64,000 nt of DNA from Roseibium sediminis (GTDB lineage: Bacteria > Pseudomonadota > Alphaproteobacteria > Rhizobiales > Stappiaceae). Position numbers and translations under genes: made by a program. Shown here piece by piece: positions 1 through 8,299 of this stretch (position 1 is the stretch's first letter; every line of letters begins with the position of its first letter). Under the pieces are notes generated by a model. The model worked only from the letters and a program-made list of their open reading frames with translations. It was not told the DNA's origin and did no database searches. The DNA is taken from positions 186,001-250,000 of the forward strand of contig NZ_VXDB01000002.1 of the NCBI RefSeq assembly GCF_008711325.1. Direction: 5' to 3'.

Positions 1-3000
1 CATGGTCAAAGCGGACGACCGATGGATCGTCCATAGTCATCCCCTGAGGCACCAACAGATAGGAAAAGGCTTGTCCGGCAAGGTCCTGTGCAAGCGGCAC
101 TTGCGGAACGGAAACAGCGTCCAGCATCACGACCGCAGCCCCTGCATCGGCCCCGTTTGCCATCTCCATCTCGGTCCCCTTTTGCCCGCGCAGGAGCCCG
201 CTCAGGCGATAGCGACCGGGTGACACTAGATCAGCAGAGCGGAACTGGAGGATTTCGAACCCGCCAGACCGACATTCGACCGCCAAAACGTTGCCACCGG
301 ACAGGACTTCGTTTTCCGTCCTGCTTTCCAGATGGCCGCCAAACATCTCCAGATCGATGATGTTGGACGTATCCCATCGCCACAGCGGCCCCGTTTCCAG
401 CGGACTGGTCAGTCGCCCCATGATGGCGGGTCTGTCGATGGTCGATATCGCCTCAAAGCCGGTTTCGCTGGTGGAGCGATAAAGGACATAGGACCCCGGC
501 CAGGGTGAGCTGAAGACGGCAAGGCGCGGTGCATGGGGCACATCATCTTCCGTCAGCACGGGTAGATCCAGCATCAGGTGATGTGGCGGGCCGATGATCG
601 TCGACTTGAACGGGGCCCCGGTCACCGGTTCTGCACGAATGACAGATGGGGCACCCGTCCCCAAAACCGTTGCCTCAATCTGTCGCCGGTCGGTTTCCTC
701 AATGTTTTCGACCCGCAACCGGAGAGGCGGCGAAAAGGTTTCGAACGGTGTGGAGCCGAGCTCGATCATGTCACCAACATCAATCGCCTGCTCGGCTGGT
801 CCCAGCGCAAACTGTACCCGTTCCCGTTCCTGCCAGATGCGGTGCAGCCGTCGTTCGGCGAGAGACTGGGCATCCGCCGGTTGCAGGACCGCAGCAAGAT
901 CGGCGCTTTCAATTGTTCGGCTGCCGCCTTCCAGTCGCCGAGACGCTGCAATCCGTGTTCTGAAATCGCTCAAGGGGTCATGGGCGCTGAAACGAACCTC
1001 GTGAGCCAGCTCATTTGCCTGCGCCCGCTTGCGCGACAAAAGCGCACCCTCTTCTGCAGGTTCTGCAAGGTTCTTTGCCTCAAGCGCCCACACGACCGGG
1101 CCCTGATGATCTTTCAGAACAACATGCGTTCCACAGTCGGCAGCGATACCGCCATAGGCTGACAGCAGGGGTTCGAGCACCTGACGGGCGGAAACGGGCC
1201 CCGGAATGGCAATGCCGTCAATCGACCCGCTCATGTCGTGCACCTGAAAATCGGATGCGGACAGACCGAAATCTTCAAGGATCGCCATGATGACCGCTGT
1301 CAGCCCGGATGCCCCGAGCCGCCCTGTCAGCCAGTGGCCAAGCATCCAGTTGTCCCCATCCGCCCAGACATCGCCAAAGCGGGGAAAGGCCGGATAGGGC
1401 CGCGCGTCCCAAGTCCACAGATAAATCCCGGCGGGGTCGATCATCGGCCCGCCATAGACCGGAGATACCGGCTGATCTGCGGGCGGATGAAGTGGATGCC
1501 CCGCCCCCCAGTAGCTCAGATGCGCTTCCAGTGCCCTGCGCTGGATCAGATCGTCCCGGTTGCCTCTTGAAAAATGAGGCATGGCATTTTCCGACGACTT
1601 CGGATCGACAAACACATTCGGCTGGTTCGCGCCTCGGTCAATGGCCGGAAAGCCAAGCTCGGTGAAGCGGATCGGCTTGGACATCGGCGACCACGCCGTT
1701 GGAACATGCAGCTCACTCCCGCCAACCCGCTCGTGATGCGGATTGGCCCACCAGGAGCGAATATCCTTGGCCTTGTAGACCCATGGTTTGCCGGCCGCCC
1801 CGTCCGAAATCGGCGTTCGCAAACCGGCAAGCCGGTCTGCCTCGCTTGCATAGTACCAGTCGTGAAGTTCCCCCTGCTCGATCTGGTCACGCAATGCGTT
1901 GACGTCATAAGGGTTCCGATTGCCATCCGGGTCACCGCCGTCGCGCTGATCGGCGAGCGGCAGATAGTTGTCGATGCCGATAAAGTCGATATGAGGCGAC
2001 GCCCAAAGCGGGTCCAGCGGAAACCGCAGTTCACCCGCCGCGACCTGATGCGCGCCGTATTCCGACCAGTCAGCGGCATAGGAAGTTTGCGCCCCGCTTC
2101 CCAACAGCGCACGGACCTCGGCAGCGAGCGCGGCCCACTGGTCGACAAACGGATAGTGGCCGTTTCCGGCATGGGCACGGGTCAACCCGCGCATCTCGGT
2201 TCCGATGAGAAAGGCCTCCACACCGCCCGCCGCCTTGGCAAGCGCAGCACAGTGGAGAACATGACGCCGGAACTGCCACTCCTGCGGCCCGCTGTAGGAG
2301 ACAGTGTCGCCTGCGACATGAAAATGCCCCGCACTGGCCGACCCGAAAAACTGTGCAGCCTCGGCAACCGGATCAGCTCCTGGCATAATGCGCCCGCGCC
2401 ACGGAAAGGCCGCCTGCTTTGTGCCGCCATAAGGATCCGGCAGGCTGTTGTCTGGCGGAATATCCATCAGGACAAATGGTGTAACCATCACCTCCAGCCC
2501 GCGAGCCTTCAGGTCGCGAATGGCGGCAATCACTGTTTCATCGGACGGGGTTCCGCCATAGGCAGGCCTGTCCTCGACGCGGGAAACAGGAACGGCGTCC
2601 TCTCGCTGCACCCCTGCGACCGACCAGCTTGCCCCGGACGTCTGTTTCCAGCCTTCCTCGACCTTGGGGCGGATGGTGCAGTGGCCAGCACGCAGGTCAT
2701 CGCCGAACCAGGCCACTATCAGCGCAACACGCTTCAGATTGGGGCAAAGGGCCTGCAGCTCGTCAATGGACGCGGTCCAGTCCGACACACTGCCCGGCAC
2801 ATGGGCATTGATGCTCTCCGTTACACCCGGTTTGGGGTGGCTGGTCACCCTGCCCGGCGCATAGACGAACTCACCGGCACCGGGAATAATGGTGACAGCC
2901 TGAACAAGCTTTTCCAGATGATCGACAGGCCGGATCACCTCGAAGGATAGCTGCGGCAGACGATTGCCGAAATTCTCCAGCGGCAGGCGCTCGAAGACGA

Positions 3001-3529
3001 CATAGGCCGTGCCCCGATAGGCAGGGGTTGCTCCCCCCTGAACGGCGGCAATCAGTGGGTCAGGCATCTGGTCGTCGGCCCCCTGATGCACCCGCATCGT
3101 GAAAGCGGACGGATCAATCTCCTTGCCATCGGCCCAAACCCGGCCAATGCGCACAATGGGGCCTTCGCAAATGCCGACGGCGAAGCTGGCGAAATAGGCG
3201 TAGGACTTCACTTTCACGGAGGGCCTGCCGCCCTTTCCACCGTGCTTTTCCTCGCTGACGACTTCCTCGAACCGGGTCGACCAGATGATCTGACCGGCAA
3301 GGCGCACCCGGCCATAGACCTTGGGCAGACTGGCGCCTTCGGTGGAGGCCTGAACATCGAGATCCTTCAGCCGCGCCCCTTCGATGGTGCGCGTGGAACC
3401 GAAAAGGTTCTGGTCCAGCGCCCCGCCGATCAGCGCACCTGCGGCCTTGCCGACGATTGCCCCAAATCCGCCTGCGCCCAACGCAGCGCCAAGGGCCTGA
3501 CCGGCGGCTGCCAGTATCAGCGTTGCCAT
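1..3529 (-). CDS. GTA baseplate/tail-tip 'megatron' protein (g15-like), 3' end cut by window
   Basis: Largest GTA tail protein: it sits at the tail tip and contacts the recipient cell. The frame stays open from an ATG at 3529 to the window edge, giving about 1176 codons, and ends at the edge in the residues VVRFDH. RcGTA g15 is around 1300 residues, so the last 10% or so is probably missing. The N-terminus is a glycine/alanine-rich hydrophobic stretch followed by a phage-tail domain to about residue 190. A GTA TIM-barrel-like domain follows, with hallmark segments such as GNGHYPFVDQW near residue 455 and DPLWASPHIDFIGIDNY further on. A second phage-tail domain (RIWQERERVQFALGP) lies in the last third. 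The start overlaps g14 by 13 bp. I checked the frame in several places and saw no break. Family assignment is from known GTA architecture; the enzymatic status of the barrel is unknown. Confidence 0.93.
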   Translation of the reverse strand, partial: MATLILAAAGQALGAALGAGGFGAIVGKAAGALIGGALDQNLFGSTRTIEGARLKDLDVQASTEGASLPKVYGRVRLAGQIIWSTRFEEVVSEEKHGGKGGRPSVKVKSYAYFASFAVGICEGPIVRIGRVWADGKEIDPSAFTMRVHQGADDQMPDPLIAAVQGGATPAYRGTAYVVFERLPLENFGNRLPQLSFEVIRPVDHLEKLVQAVTIIPGAGEFVYAPGRVTSHPKPGVTESINAHVPGSVSDWTASIDELQALCPNLKRVALIVAWFGDDLRAGHCTIRPKVEEGWKQTSGASWSVAGVQREDAVPVSRVEDRPAYGGTPSDETVIAAIRDLKARGLEVMVTPFVLMDIPPDNSLPDPYGGTKQAAFPWRGRIMPGADPVAEAAQFFGSASAGHFHVAGDTVSYSGPQEWQFRRHVLHCAALAKAAGGVEAFLIGTEMRGLTRAHAGNGHYPFVDQWAALAAEVRALLGSGAQTSYAADWSEYGAHQVAAGELRFPLDPLWASPHIDFIGIDNYLPLADQRDGGDPDGNRNPYDVNALRDQIEQGELHDWYYASEADRLAGLRTPISDGAAGKPWVYKAKDIRSWWANPHHERVGGSELHVPTAWSPMSKPIRFTELGFPAIDRGANQPNVFVDPKSSENAMPHFSRGNRDDLIQRRALEAHLSYWGAGHPLHPPADQPVSPVYGGPMIDPAGIYLWTWDARPYPAFPRFGDVWADGDNWMLGHWLTGRLGASGLTAVIMAILEDFGLSASDFQVHDMSGSIDGIAIPGPVSARQVLEPLLSAYGGIAADCGTHVVLKDHQGPVVWALEAKNLAEPAEEGALLSRKRAQANELAHEVRFSAHDPLSDFRTRIAASRRLEGGSRTIESADLAAVLQPADAQSLAERRLHRIWQERERVQFALGPAEQAIDVGDMIELGSTPFETFSPPLRLRVENIEETDRRQIEATVLGTGAPSVIRAEPVTGAPFKSTIIGPPHHLMLDLPVLTEDDVPHAPRLAVFSSPWPGSYVLYRSTSETGFEAISTIDRPAIMGRLTSPLETGPLWRWDTSNIIDLEMFGGHLESRTENEVLSGGNVLAVECRSGGFEILQFRSADLVSPGRYRLSGLLRGQKGTEMEMANGADAGAAVVMLDAVSVPQVPLAQDLAGQAFSYLLVPQGMTMDDPSVVRFDH

Positions 3530-3999
3530 GTTGCACCTCCGGGAAAGGCAAACCGTGCTGCGATCCGCCGTTTCCACGCTGGAACCAGCGGCGTCTCGAC
3601 GACACCAACGCGGTCATAGGAATGGATGATCTGGCCGCTTTCGCTGACAATGCCCGCATGTTTTGCCGGCATTTCGTCTTTCCAGCGAAAGACAAGAATG
3701 TCGCCCGCGACGGTATCGTCCGAACGCATATTCTCGATTGGTCGCTCGATCAGCCAGCGACGCCCGGCTTCAAGCAGGGTCTCCCTGCCGCCCGTTTCCG
3801 CCCAGTCGGCGCTATAAGGCGGCAGTGTTTCAGGTTCAGCGCCGTAGATCGCGCGCCAGACCCCACGCACGAGACCAAGGCAATCGCAGCCTGCCCCCTT
3901 CGTGCTTGCCTGATGGCGATAGGGTGTTCCGATCCAGGACCTTGCCTCGGCGACGATCCGGGCACACAGGTCATCGTCAGGGCACAAGAGGTCCGCCAT
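3517..3999 (-). CDS. GTA cell-wall peptidase, NlpC/P60 family (g14-like)
   Basis: 160-residue NlpC/P60 cysteine peptidase of the GTA tail tip, expected to cut peptidoglycan locally during DNA delivery. The catalytic cysteine is in GCDCLGLVRG (Cys40, following the family's usual DCxGL pattern) and the catalytic histidine is in PAKHAGIV (His114). Length and order between g13 and g15 match RcGTA. It overlaps g13 by 23 bp and g15 by 13 bp, which indicates translational coupling within the tail operon. No signal peptide is visible, as expected for a protein built into the particle in the cytoplasm. Confidence 0.93.
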   Translation of the reverse strand: MADLLCPDDDLCARIVAEARSWIGTPYRHQASTKGAGCDCLGLVRGVWRAIYGAEPETLPPYSADWAETGGRETLLEAGRRWLIERPIENMRSDDTVAGDILVFRWKDEMPAKHAGIVSESGQIIHSYDRVGVVETPLVPAWKRRIAARFAFPGGATWQR

Positions 4000-4870
4000 C
4001 GTTTTCTCCGGTGTTTCTGGAAGGGTAGGACAGGACGAAATCGGACCCCGGCATGTGCGGGAAGCCCTGAAAGTTCACTGCATTTGCAAATTTTGCGCGG
4101 CAGGTGCCAAAGCGCTTGTCGCAGCCTGCGGTCACTTCAATCCCGGTGCCGTCCGCGAGTTGTTCGGCAGGCGCCTGCCACAGACGAAGCTCCGCCAGAC
4201 CGCCTGATCCGCCGTGATGCGAAATCTCGCTGGCAAACCCGGCAAGGGCACCGTCAACAACCCGCAGCCGACCGCCGGAAAACCAACCGGCAGCATAGGC
4301 GCCAAGGCCGCTCACCCGGACCATCTCCCGCGTTGACCCCGCTTCGACCGAAGCAAGTGCCCGAAAAGCCGGATTGGTGAGATCCACCTTGCATCTGGCA
4401 TCGCCGAGATCGGCATCGCAGGCCCGCTGAAAGACCCGCCCGTGTTTGGACTCCAGCAGATGCGACAGGCCGCGCAGCTCCGCCTTGAATGCATTTCCCT
4501 CCTGTGTCACCTCGCCAATGAAGGCCCGACGCAGCAGGATGTGGTCCTCAGGCTTTTGCCAATTGACCCTGTAGACCCGGACCTCCGCGCCATCCCAAAG
4601 GCCGGATACGAGATCCTTTGGCTCAAGGGCAGGTCCCGACAATTGACCTGACACCTCGCCGCCGCCAATGGCAAAGCCGGGACCATCGGCAAGCGCCGAA
4701 ACGCTGAGACCGTTTTGCGGATGGCAGGGCGTGCCCTCAAGGACAAGCGGACGGTCGTGGTCGGTGAAGCCAAGTGTCAGGCCGTCCTTTCGGGCGACCA
4801 GCCAGCAGGCGGCAAGCGTCGTCACCCCGCTGGCGAGATGCGCCGCAAGTGTGGAAGGTATCTGTTTCAA
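3977..4870 (-). CDS. GTA tail hub protein, DUF2163 (g13-like)
   Basis: 297-residue DUF2163 protein that forms the hub of the GTA baseplate. Four cysteines stand out: Cys151 and Cys160 in RACDADLGDARC, and Cys250 and Cys257 in GCDKRFGTC. The RcGTA hub is reported to hold an iron-sulfur cluster, and this spacing fits a four-cysteine site, although a fifth and sixth cysteine lie near the N-terminus. The C-terminal stretch with FQGFPHMPGSDFVL is typical of the family. The gene lies 33 bp downstream of g12 and overlaps g14. Start chosen at the first ATG, which gives a normal family length. Confidence 0.93.
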   Translation of the reverse strand: MKQIPSTLAAHLASGVTTLAACWLVARKDGLTLGFTDHDRPLVLEGTPCHPQNGLSVSALADGPGFAIGGGEVSGQLSGPALEPKDLVSGLWDGAEVRVYRVNWQKPEDHILLRRAFIGEVTQEGNAFKAELRGLSHLLESKHGRVFQRACDADLGDARCKVDLTNPAFRALASVEAGSTREMVRVSGLGAYAAGWFSGGRLRVVDGALAGFASEISHHGGSGGLAELRLWQAPAEQLADGTGIEVTAGCDKRFGTCRAKFANAVNFQGFPHMPGSDFVLSYPSRNTGENDGGPLVP

Positions 4871-4903
4871 GACATACCCCTTGAGATCGGGAGAAAACGC
4901 AGG

Positions 4904-5542
4904 TCAGTCCAGCCGAATTTCCACCAGCGGAATGGAGGGAATATCGCCTGCGCGAAAATGGGTGATGCTGATCTCCAAGTGATCGGTATCAAAGCGAACC
5001 GGTACATCGAACCGGAAGCCTGCCGTGATTTGTGCCCCGTCAGGCGGCGCTTCGGCAAAGACGAGCTCACCCGTTTGCGGATCGATGGAGACGTGCGAAC
5101 CGGTTTGCTGCGGCACGCCGCCAACAGCAACTGTCACGCTGTCGGCCTGCGGCAGCCGGATTTCGCGAATATAAGCCTGCCCACCGCCTCCATAGGTCTT
5201 CGTCAGACGAAACCGTGTCTGAGCCCCGTCTCCCACCCCGACAACCTGGTCCGCATTCGAAATTGTTGTTCCGGACAAGGCAGAGGAATGATCGAGCGGA
5301 TCGCGAAACCTGAATCCGACCAGTCGCCCTCTCGCCTTTTCAAACAGGGAGACGACCTGCCGCAAATCGTCGACCGATCGAATGCCACTGCCGGCGTCAT
5401 ATCTGCGGCGGCTGTCGGACCAGCGGGCGTTTCTTGCCTCAAACCCGGTCGCAAGCGGTACAATGTCCGTTTTTCTTTCAGGCCCGCCGGTCGCGCCGAA
5501 GGCGATGGCGAGCGGAAAACTGTCCTGAAGAAATGAAATCAT
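4904..5542 (-). CDS. GTA distal tail protein, DUF2460 (g12-like)
   Basis: DUF2460 protein of about 212 residues, the distal tail component that links the tail tube to the hub. The typical family start (short hydrophobic lead-in, then FPLAIAFGATGGPERKTDIV) begins at the ATG at 5542, so the longer frame reaching 5620 was not used. The middle contains GFRFRDPLDHSS and the end DTDHLEISITHFRAGDIPSI, both characteristic. The gene is separated from g11 by a plus-strand ydcH-like gene, so minus-strand transcription from g11 must cross that gene antisense to reach g12, or g12 has its own promoter near 5600-5640. Confidence 0.92.
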   Translation of the reverse strand: MISFLQDSFPLAIAFGATGGPERKTDIVPLATGFEARNARWSDSRRRYDAGSGIRSVDDLRQVVSLFEKARGRLVGFRFRDPLDHSSALSGTTISNADQVVGVGDGAQTRFRLTKTYGGGGQAYIREIRLPQADSVTVAVGGVPQQTGSHVSIDPQTGELVFAEAPPDGAQITAGFRFDVPVRFDTDHLEISITHFRAGDIPSIPLVEIRLD

Positions 5543-5636
5543 GGGTTCAAACCCTCGAAGTGAGGCCGGATTGATCTGCCTCAAGGTTTCTATCTGCGAC
5601 CATCGCCATTCTGCCTTCAAACAAAGGAGGCATTGA

Positions 5637-5891
5637 ATGAGCCACGTACCCCACGAGCTGCACGAAGAATTCCCGGATCAGGTTCAGGCGATCCACAACC
5701 TGAAAACGTCCGACAATCACTTCGCGCGCCTTGCCAATGAATATCATGAGGTCAATCGCGAAATTCACCGGATCGAGGCGGAGATTCAGCCGACCTCCGA
5801 TGACGTTCTGGAGGATTTCAAGAAGAAGCGCCTTCACCTGAAAGACCAGATCGCAGCCATGCTGGCTGCCGCTGAAAACGCCGGCACCTGA
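5637..5891 (+). CDS. YdcH family protein (DUF465)
   Basis: Small 84-residue, highly charged, probably all-helical protein of the YdcH/DUF465 family, whose biochemical role is unknown. It is the only plus-strand gene inside the GTA cluster. A near-perfect Shine-Dalgarno (AAAGGAGG) lies 6 bases before the ATG, better than those of the surrounding GTA genes. It is divergent from g12 (94 bp from the chosen g12 start) and convergent with g11, with only 22 bp between the two stops. Because the reading frame and ribosome site are intact, it is likely expressed independently of the GTA genes. Confidence 0.88.
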   Translation: MSHVPHELHEEFPDQVQAIHNLKTSDNHFARLANEYHEVNREIHRIEAEIQPTSDDVLEDFKKKRLHLKDQIAAMLAAAENAGT

Positions 5892-5913
5892 GCCCCTCCT
5901 TTTCAGGCCGGTG

Positions 5914-6492
5914 TTAGAGCCCGCGCCGTCCCCGTCCGACGGCGCGGGCCACAATTGCAGAGACCTGCGCTTCCGATCTTCGGAAGCTCTCCACATCCCG
6001 CGCGACGACAGTTACATTGATCGCGTTTCCGGCATTGCCGGTTCCAGTGCGAACACCCAGGCGTCCATCCGCACCTCGTGATAGCGGCAGGATTGCCTCG
6101 GCTCCCGCCTCTCCGGCGAGCCCCGTTCCCCCTTGCATGGAAAAATAGGTGGGCGTTGCCACCACGCCTCCCTTTGCAAACGGGGTGATGGACTTCAGGA
6201 TTGAGGGGAACAGCCCCTTCCCAATTCCACCCAAGCCGCTGAACAGGTTGCCCGCCAGAGACCCGGCCAGCCCCTCAAGCGGCGCCAGGGACTTTGCCAG
6301 AACCTTCGACGACAGGCTGAGCGCCATTTGTCGGAATACCGAATCCAGCGACTTCCCGTCGACAAGCGCCGACTTCATGCCTTTCGACAAGGTGGAGGAG
6401 AAATCGCGCGCCGAGAGGTTCAGCTCAGCCATCTGCCGTTGAAGGTCAGCAAGATCGGCCAACGGCTGTCCCCTGTCATTGTCCTCAATCAT
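5914..6492 (-). CDS. GTA tape measure protein (g11-like)
   Basis: About 192 residues, with an N-terminal region (QPLADLADLQRQMAELNLSA) followed by a Gly/Ala/Leu-rich middle and a C-terminal FAKGGVVATPTYF-type segment seen in tail-length and tape-measure proteins. In RcGTA, g11 is a short tape measure because the tail is short, and this length agrees. The start ATG at 6492 overlaps the end of g10.1 by 8 bp. The last residues are Arg/Gly-rich. The protein sets tail length and is packed inside the tail tube. Confidence 0.9.
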   Translation of the reverse strand: MIEDNDRGQPLADLADLQRQMAELNLSARDFSSTLSKGMKSALVDGKSLDSVFRQMALSLSSKVLAKSLAPLEGLAGSLAGNLFSGLGGIGKGLFPSILKSITPFAKGGVVATPTYFSMQGGTGLAGEAGAEAILPLSRGADGRLGVRTGTGNAGNAINVTVVARDVESFRRSEAQVSAIVARAVGRGRRGL

Positions 6493-6664
6493 TGCCACTC
6501 TCCGTCGAAGGCTGTGCGTCCGGGAACCGCTCCATCAGCCCGGTCAATTGCCGGCGGGCAAATGCGGGAGGGCGAACAGGAACGAACGCCGCTTGCAACT
6601 CGGCCAATGTTGCGGACCAGAAAACGGCCGGGCTCCAATGCAGGCGGGCAAAGGCGAGATGCAT
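6485..6664 (-). CDS. GTA tail assembly chaperone 2, Phage_TAC-like (g10.1-like)
   Basis: Short tail-assembly chaperone reading frame. Residues LPWQDLMHLAFARLHWSPAVFW carry the family pattern of a Pro-Trp followed by a helix and a conserved LSPxxFW-like motif (here LHWSPAVFW). As an independent gene the ATG at 6664 overlaps the g10 stop as TGATG and would give 59 residues, but the conserved Pro-Trp lies upstream of this ATG in the same frame. That suggests the functional product may instead be made by a -1 frameshift from g10. It is followed by the tape measure gene, the usual place for the chaperone pair in tailed phages. Confidence 0.8.
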   Translation of the reverse strand: MHLAFARLHWSPAVFWSATLAELQAAFVPVRPPAFARRQLTGLMERFPDAQPSTESGND

Positions 6665-7086
6665 CAGATCCTGCCATGGCAAAGCGGTTCGTGAAGGGCT
6701 GCAAAAGGGGGCTGGTCTGTCTGACCGCCCTCCCCGGCTCCGCATGTATCCCCCATAGTGCTGTCCTCGGCGGCATCCGGTGCGCCAAAGGTCACTTTCA
6801 GCAGGTCTGCGGCAATCGCGGCAAAGCCAGTGGCTCCTGCAGGTGTGCGCATGGTTGCGACCTGATCGTCGCTCACCTCGTGCCCTGCGCCGCGCAGCCC
6901 GGCACCAATGATGCGGATCATGTCACGCGCTGCCAGCCTTCCTTCCGAGAACCGCGCCAGAAGCGATGGTAGGTCCTCACAGGAAAAGGCGCCTTCCAGT
7001 TCCGCCAACGCTCCCAATGTCAGAACCAGTGTCCAGGTCCTGCCGTCGAGCACGGCTGATATTTCCCCACGTCTGCGATTGGGCAT
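6664..7086 (-). CDS. GTA tail assembly chaperone 1 (g10-like)
   Basis: About 140 residues. It begins with a small compact domain (RRRGEISAVLDGRTWTLVL, then TLGALAELEGAF) typical of the GTA gp10 family, annotated as a tail assembly chaperone. Start taken at the ATG at 7086, preceded by GGGAGGA at good spacing; an alternative ATG at 7110 overlaps the g9 stop by 4 bp. The C-terminus is Gly/Ala-rich and probably flexible, and contains the candidate slippery sequence. Position between the major tail protein and the tape measure matches phage tail chaperones. Confidence 0.88.
   Translation of the reverse strand: MPNRRRGEISAVLDGRTWTLVLTLGALAELEGAFSCEDLPSLLARFSEGRLAARDMIRIIGAGLRGAGHEVSDDQVATMRTPAGATGFAAIAADLLKVTFGAPDAAEDSTMGDTCGAGEGGQTDQPPFAALHEPLCHGRI
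6703..6709 (-). promoter_or_regulatory. Candidate -1 ribosomal frameshift site linking g10 and g10.1
   Basis: In the g10 frame the minus strand reads CAG CCC CCT TTT GCA. This includes the heptamer C CCT TTT, which has the X XXY YYZ form allowing both tRNAs to slip back one base. After slippage the ribosome would read into the g10.1 frame with no stop, producing a fusion of about 200 residues. Lambda gpG/gpGT and many other phage tail chaperone pairs use this arrangement. Inferred from sequence only. Confidence 0.5.
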
Positions 7087-7106
7087 CCTCGATCCTCCCG
7101 ATTGCT

Positions 7107-7520
7107 TCAAACTGCGGCGAAGGTCAGTTCGCCCGCCGATTCCAGAGCGATTTCATAAGTGACTTCACCGTCATGATTGCCGGCATATTCAAGGGCTGTG
7201 ACCTGAAACAGGCCCGAGATGACGCCGAAGTCCGGGATTACCACCTGCCATGGCCGGATTGCGCCATCGAAAAAGACGGAGCGCACTTCGGCATCGCTCG
7301 CCGCATCCTTGAAGAGGCCTGCCCCGGAGAGACTGGCTGTGCGAGTGCCTGCCCCTTCCAGCAATTCACGCCAGCGTCCCGCGCTTTCTGCCGTGGTGAC
7401 ATCCACAGATGTCGCATTGAGGGAAAGCCGCCGGGCCCGAAGCCCCGCAACCGTTGAAAAACTTCCGTTTTGCGCGACATCCAGCTTCAGGAGCAGGTCG
7501 CGACCGCGTTGAGCGCCCAT
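7107..7520 (-). CDS. GTA major tail tube protein (g9-like)
   Basis: 137-residue tail tube subunit, TP901-1-like family. The start (MGAQRGRDLLLKLD) and the segment LRARRLSLNATSVDVTTAES are closely typical of GTA g9 proteins. The end (GEVTYEIALESAGELTF) is the usual strand-rich C-terminus. The protein stacks as hexamers to form the tail. It lies 30 bp downstream of the tail terminator g8 and is followed by the chaperone pair. Confidence 0.93.
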   Translation of the reverse strand: MGAQRGRDLLLKLDVAQNGSFSTVAGLRARRLSLNATSVDVTTAESAGRWRELLEGAGTRTASLSGAGLFKDAASDAEVRSVFFDGAIRPWQVVIPDFGVISGLFQVTALEYAGNHDGEVTYEIALESAGELTFAAV

Positions 7521-7550
7521 GCAAGGCCTCCAGATTGAGTTGAATTGAGA

Positions 7551-7982
7551 TCAAGCGACAGGTTCCGTGACCGCCCGCAGGCGGATGGCTGCCTGAAATC
7601 CCCGCCCATCGCGAAACCGGCGGGACTGAACGCTGCCAAGGGTGAGATTGACCAGTCGGTGACCGCTCAACTGCACTGGCCCATGGATGAGCGTTTCACA
7701 GGCCCTTTCCGCAATTGCGACCGCCTCATCCCGGCTTTCGCCGCGGCTGTAGACAGACAGGGTCAGGTCGTGCACGAAGCCGTCTTCCGGATCACTCAGC
7801 ACAGGCTTGCTTTCCAGATCCTGCAGCACAAGAAACGGCATGGCCTGAGCGCGCGGAACACCGTCGAACAGCCGACTTCCCCCCAACAACCCCGTCAAGG
7901 TTCCGTCGGCTTCCAGACACTGAAAGAGGCCACTGCGCAAAGACGTCTGGGCGCTGACGCTTGCCGAGATGGATGCGGTCAT
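7551..7982 (-). CDS. GTA tail terminator/completion protein, DUF3168 (g8-like)
   Basis: 143-residue DUF3168 protein that caps the head-proximal end of the tail. The ATG at 7982 overlaps the stop of g7 by 4 bp (ATGA arrangement), so the longer upstream frame was not used. Recognisable segments include DGVPRAQAMPFLVLQD and the C-terminal FRDGRGFQAAIRLRAVTE. It belongs to the tightly coupled g6-g7-g8 connector block. Confidence 0.9.
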   Translation of the reverse strand: MTASISASVSAQTSLRSGLFQCLEADGTLTGLLGGSRLFDGVPRAQAMPFLVLQDLESKPVLSDPEDGFVHDLTLSVYSRGESRDEAVAIAERACETLIHGPVQLSGHRLVNLTLGSVQSRRFRDGRGFQAAIRLRAVTEPVA

Positions 7983-8299
7983 CGTCCTTCCTCCTCGGCC
8001 AGACACTCAAGTTCCCGTTCGCGGCCATCCGGATCGGCCACGGCAAGCAGGCGAAAGCTCCGCTCGCTGGTTTTAAGTCGCCATCCTCCGGCAAGATCCG
8101 GGCGATAGCGCATGCGAATACGATGAGTTGCCGTGCCATCCAGGCGTTCATGGGCAAACTGCTCCTGCAGGCTCAAAAGCCTCAGGGACACGAAATCCGG
8201 CCCGGCATTTGTGTAGATGAGTGCGGCCTGTCCGCCCGGAAGCTGCGTTGACACCGGTTGTTCAACGGTCACCGGCACCCGATAGCTCCCGGCACTCAC
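7979..8299 (-). CDS. GTA head-tail adaptor (g7-like)
   Basis: 106-residue head closure or adaptor protein of the phage head-tail joining family. It shows the alternating strand pattern expected of this small beta-barrel (DFVSLRLLSLQEQFAHERLDG, then THRIRMRYRPDL). The start overlaps the end of g6 by 4 bp and the stop overlaps g8 by 4 bp. The C-terminus is strongly acidic. Assigned by position and family pattern. Confidence 0.88.
   Translation of the reverse strand: MSAGSYRVPVTVEQPVSTQLPGGQAALIYTNAGPDFVSLRLLSLQEQFAHERLDGTATHRIRMRYRPDLAGGWRLKTSERSFRLLAVADPDGRERELECLAEEEGR

Noticed and set aside
1574-2950. A 458-codon plus-strand open frame within g15
   Set aside because: Antisense to the well-supported g15 coding frame; composition is that of a GC-rich shadow.
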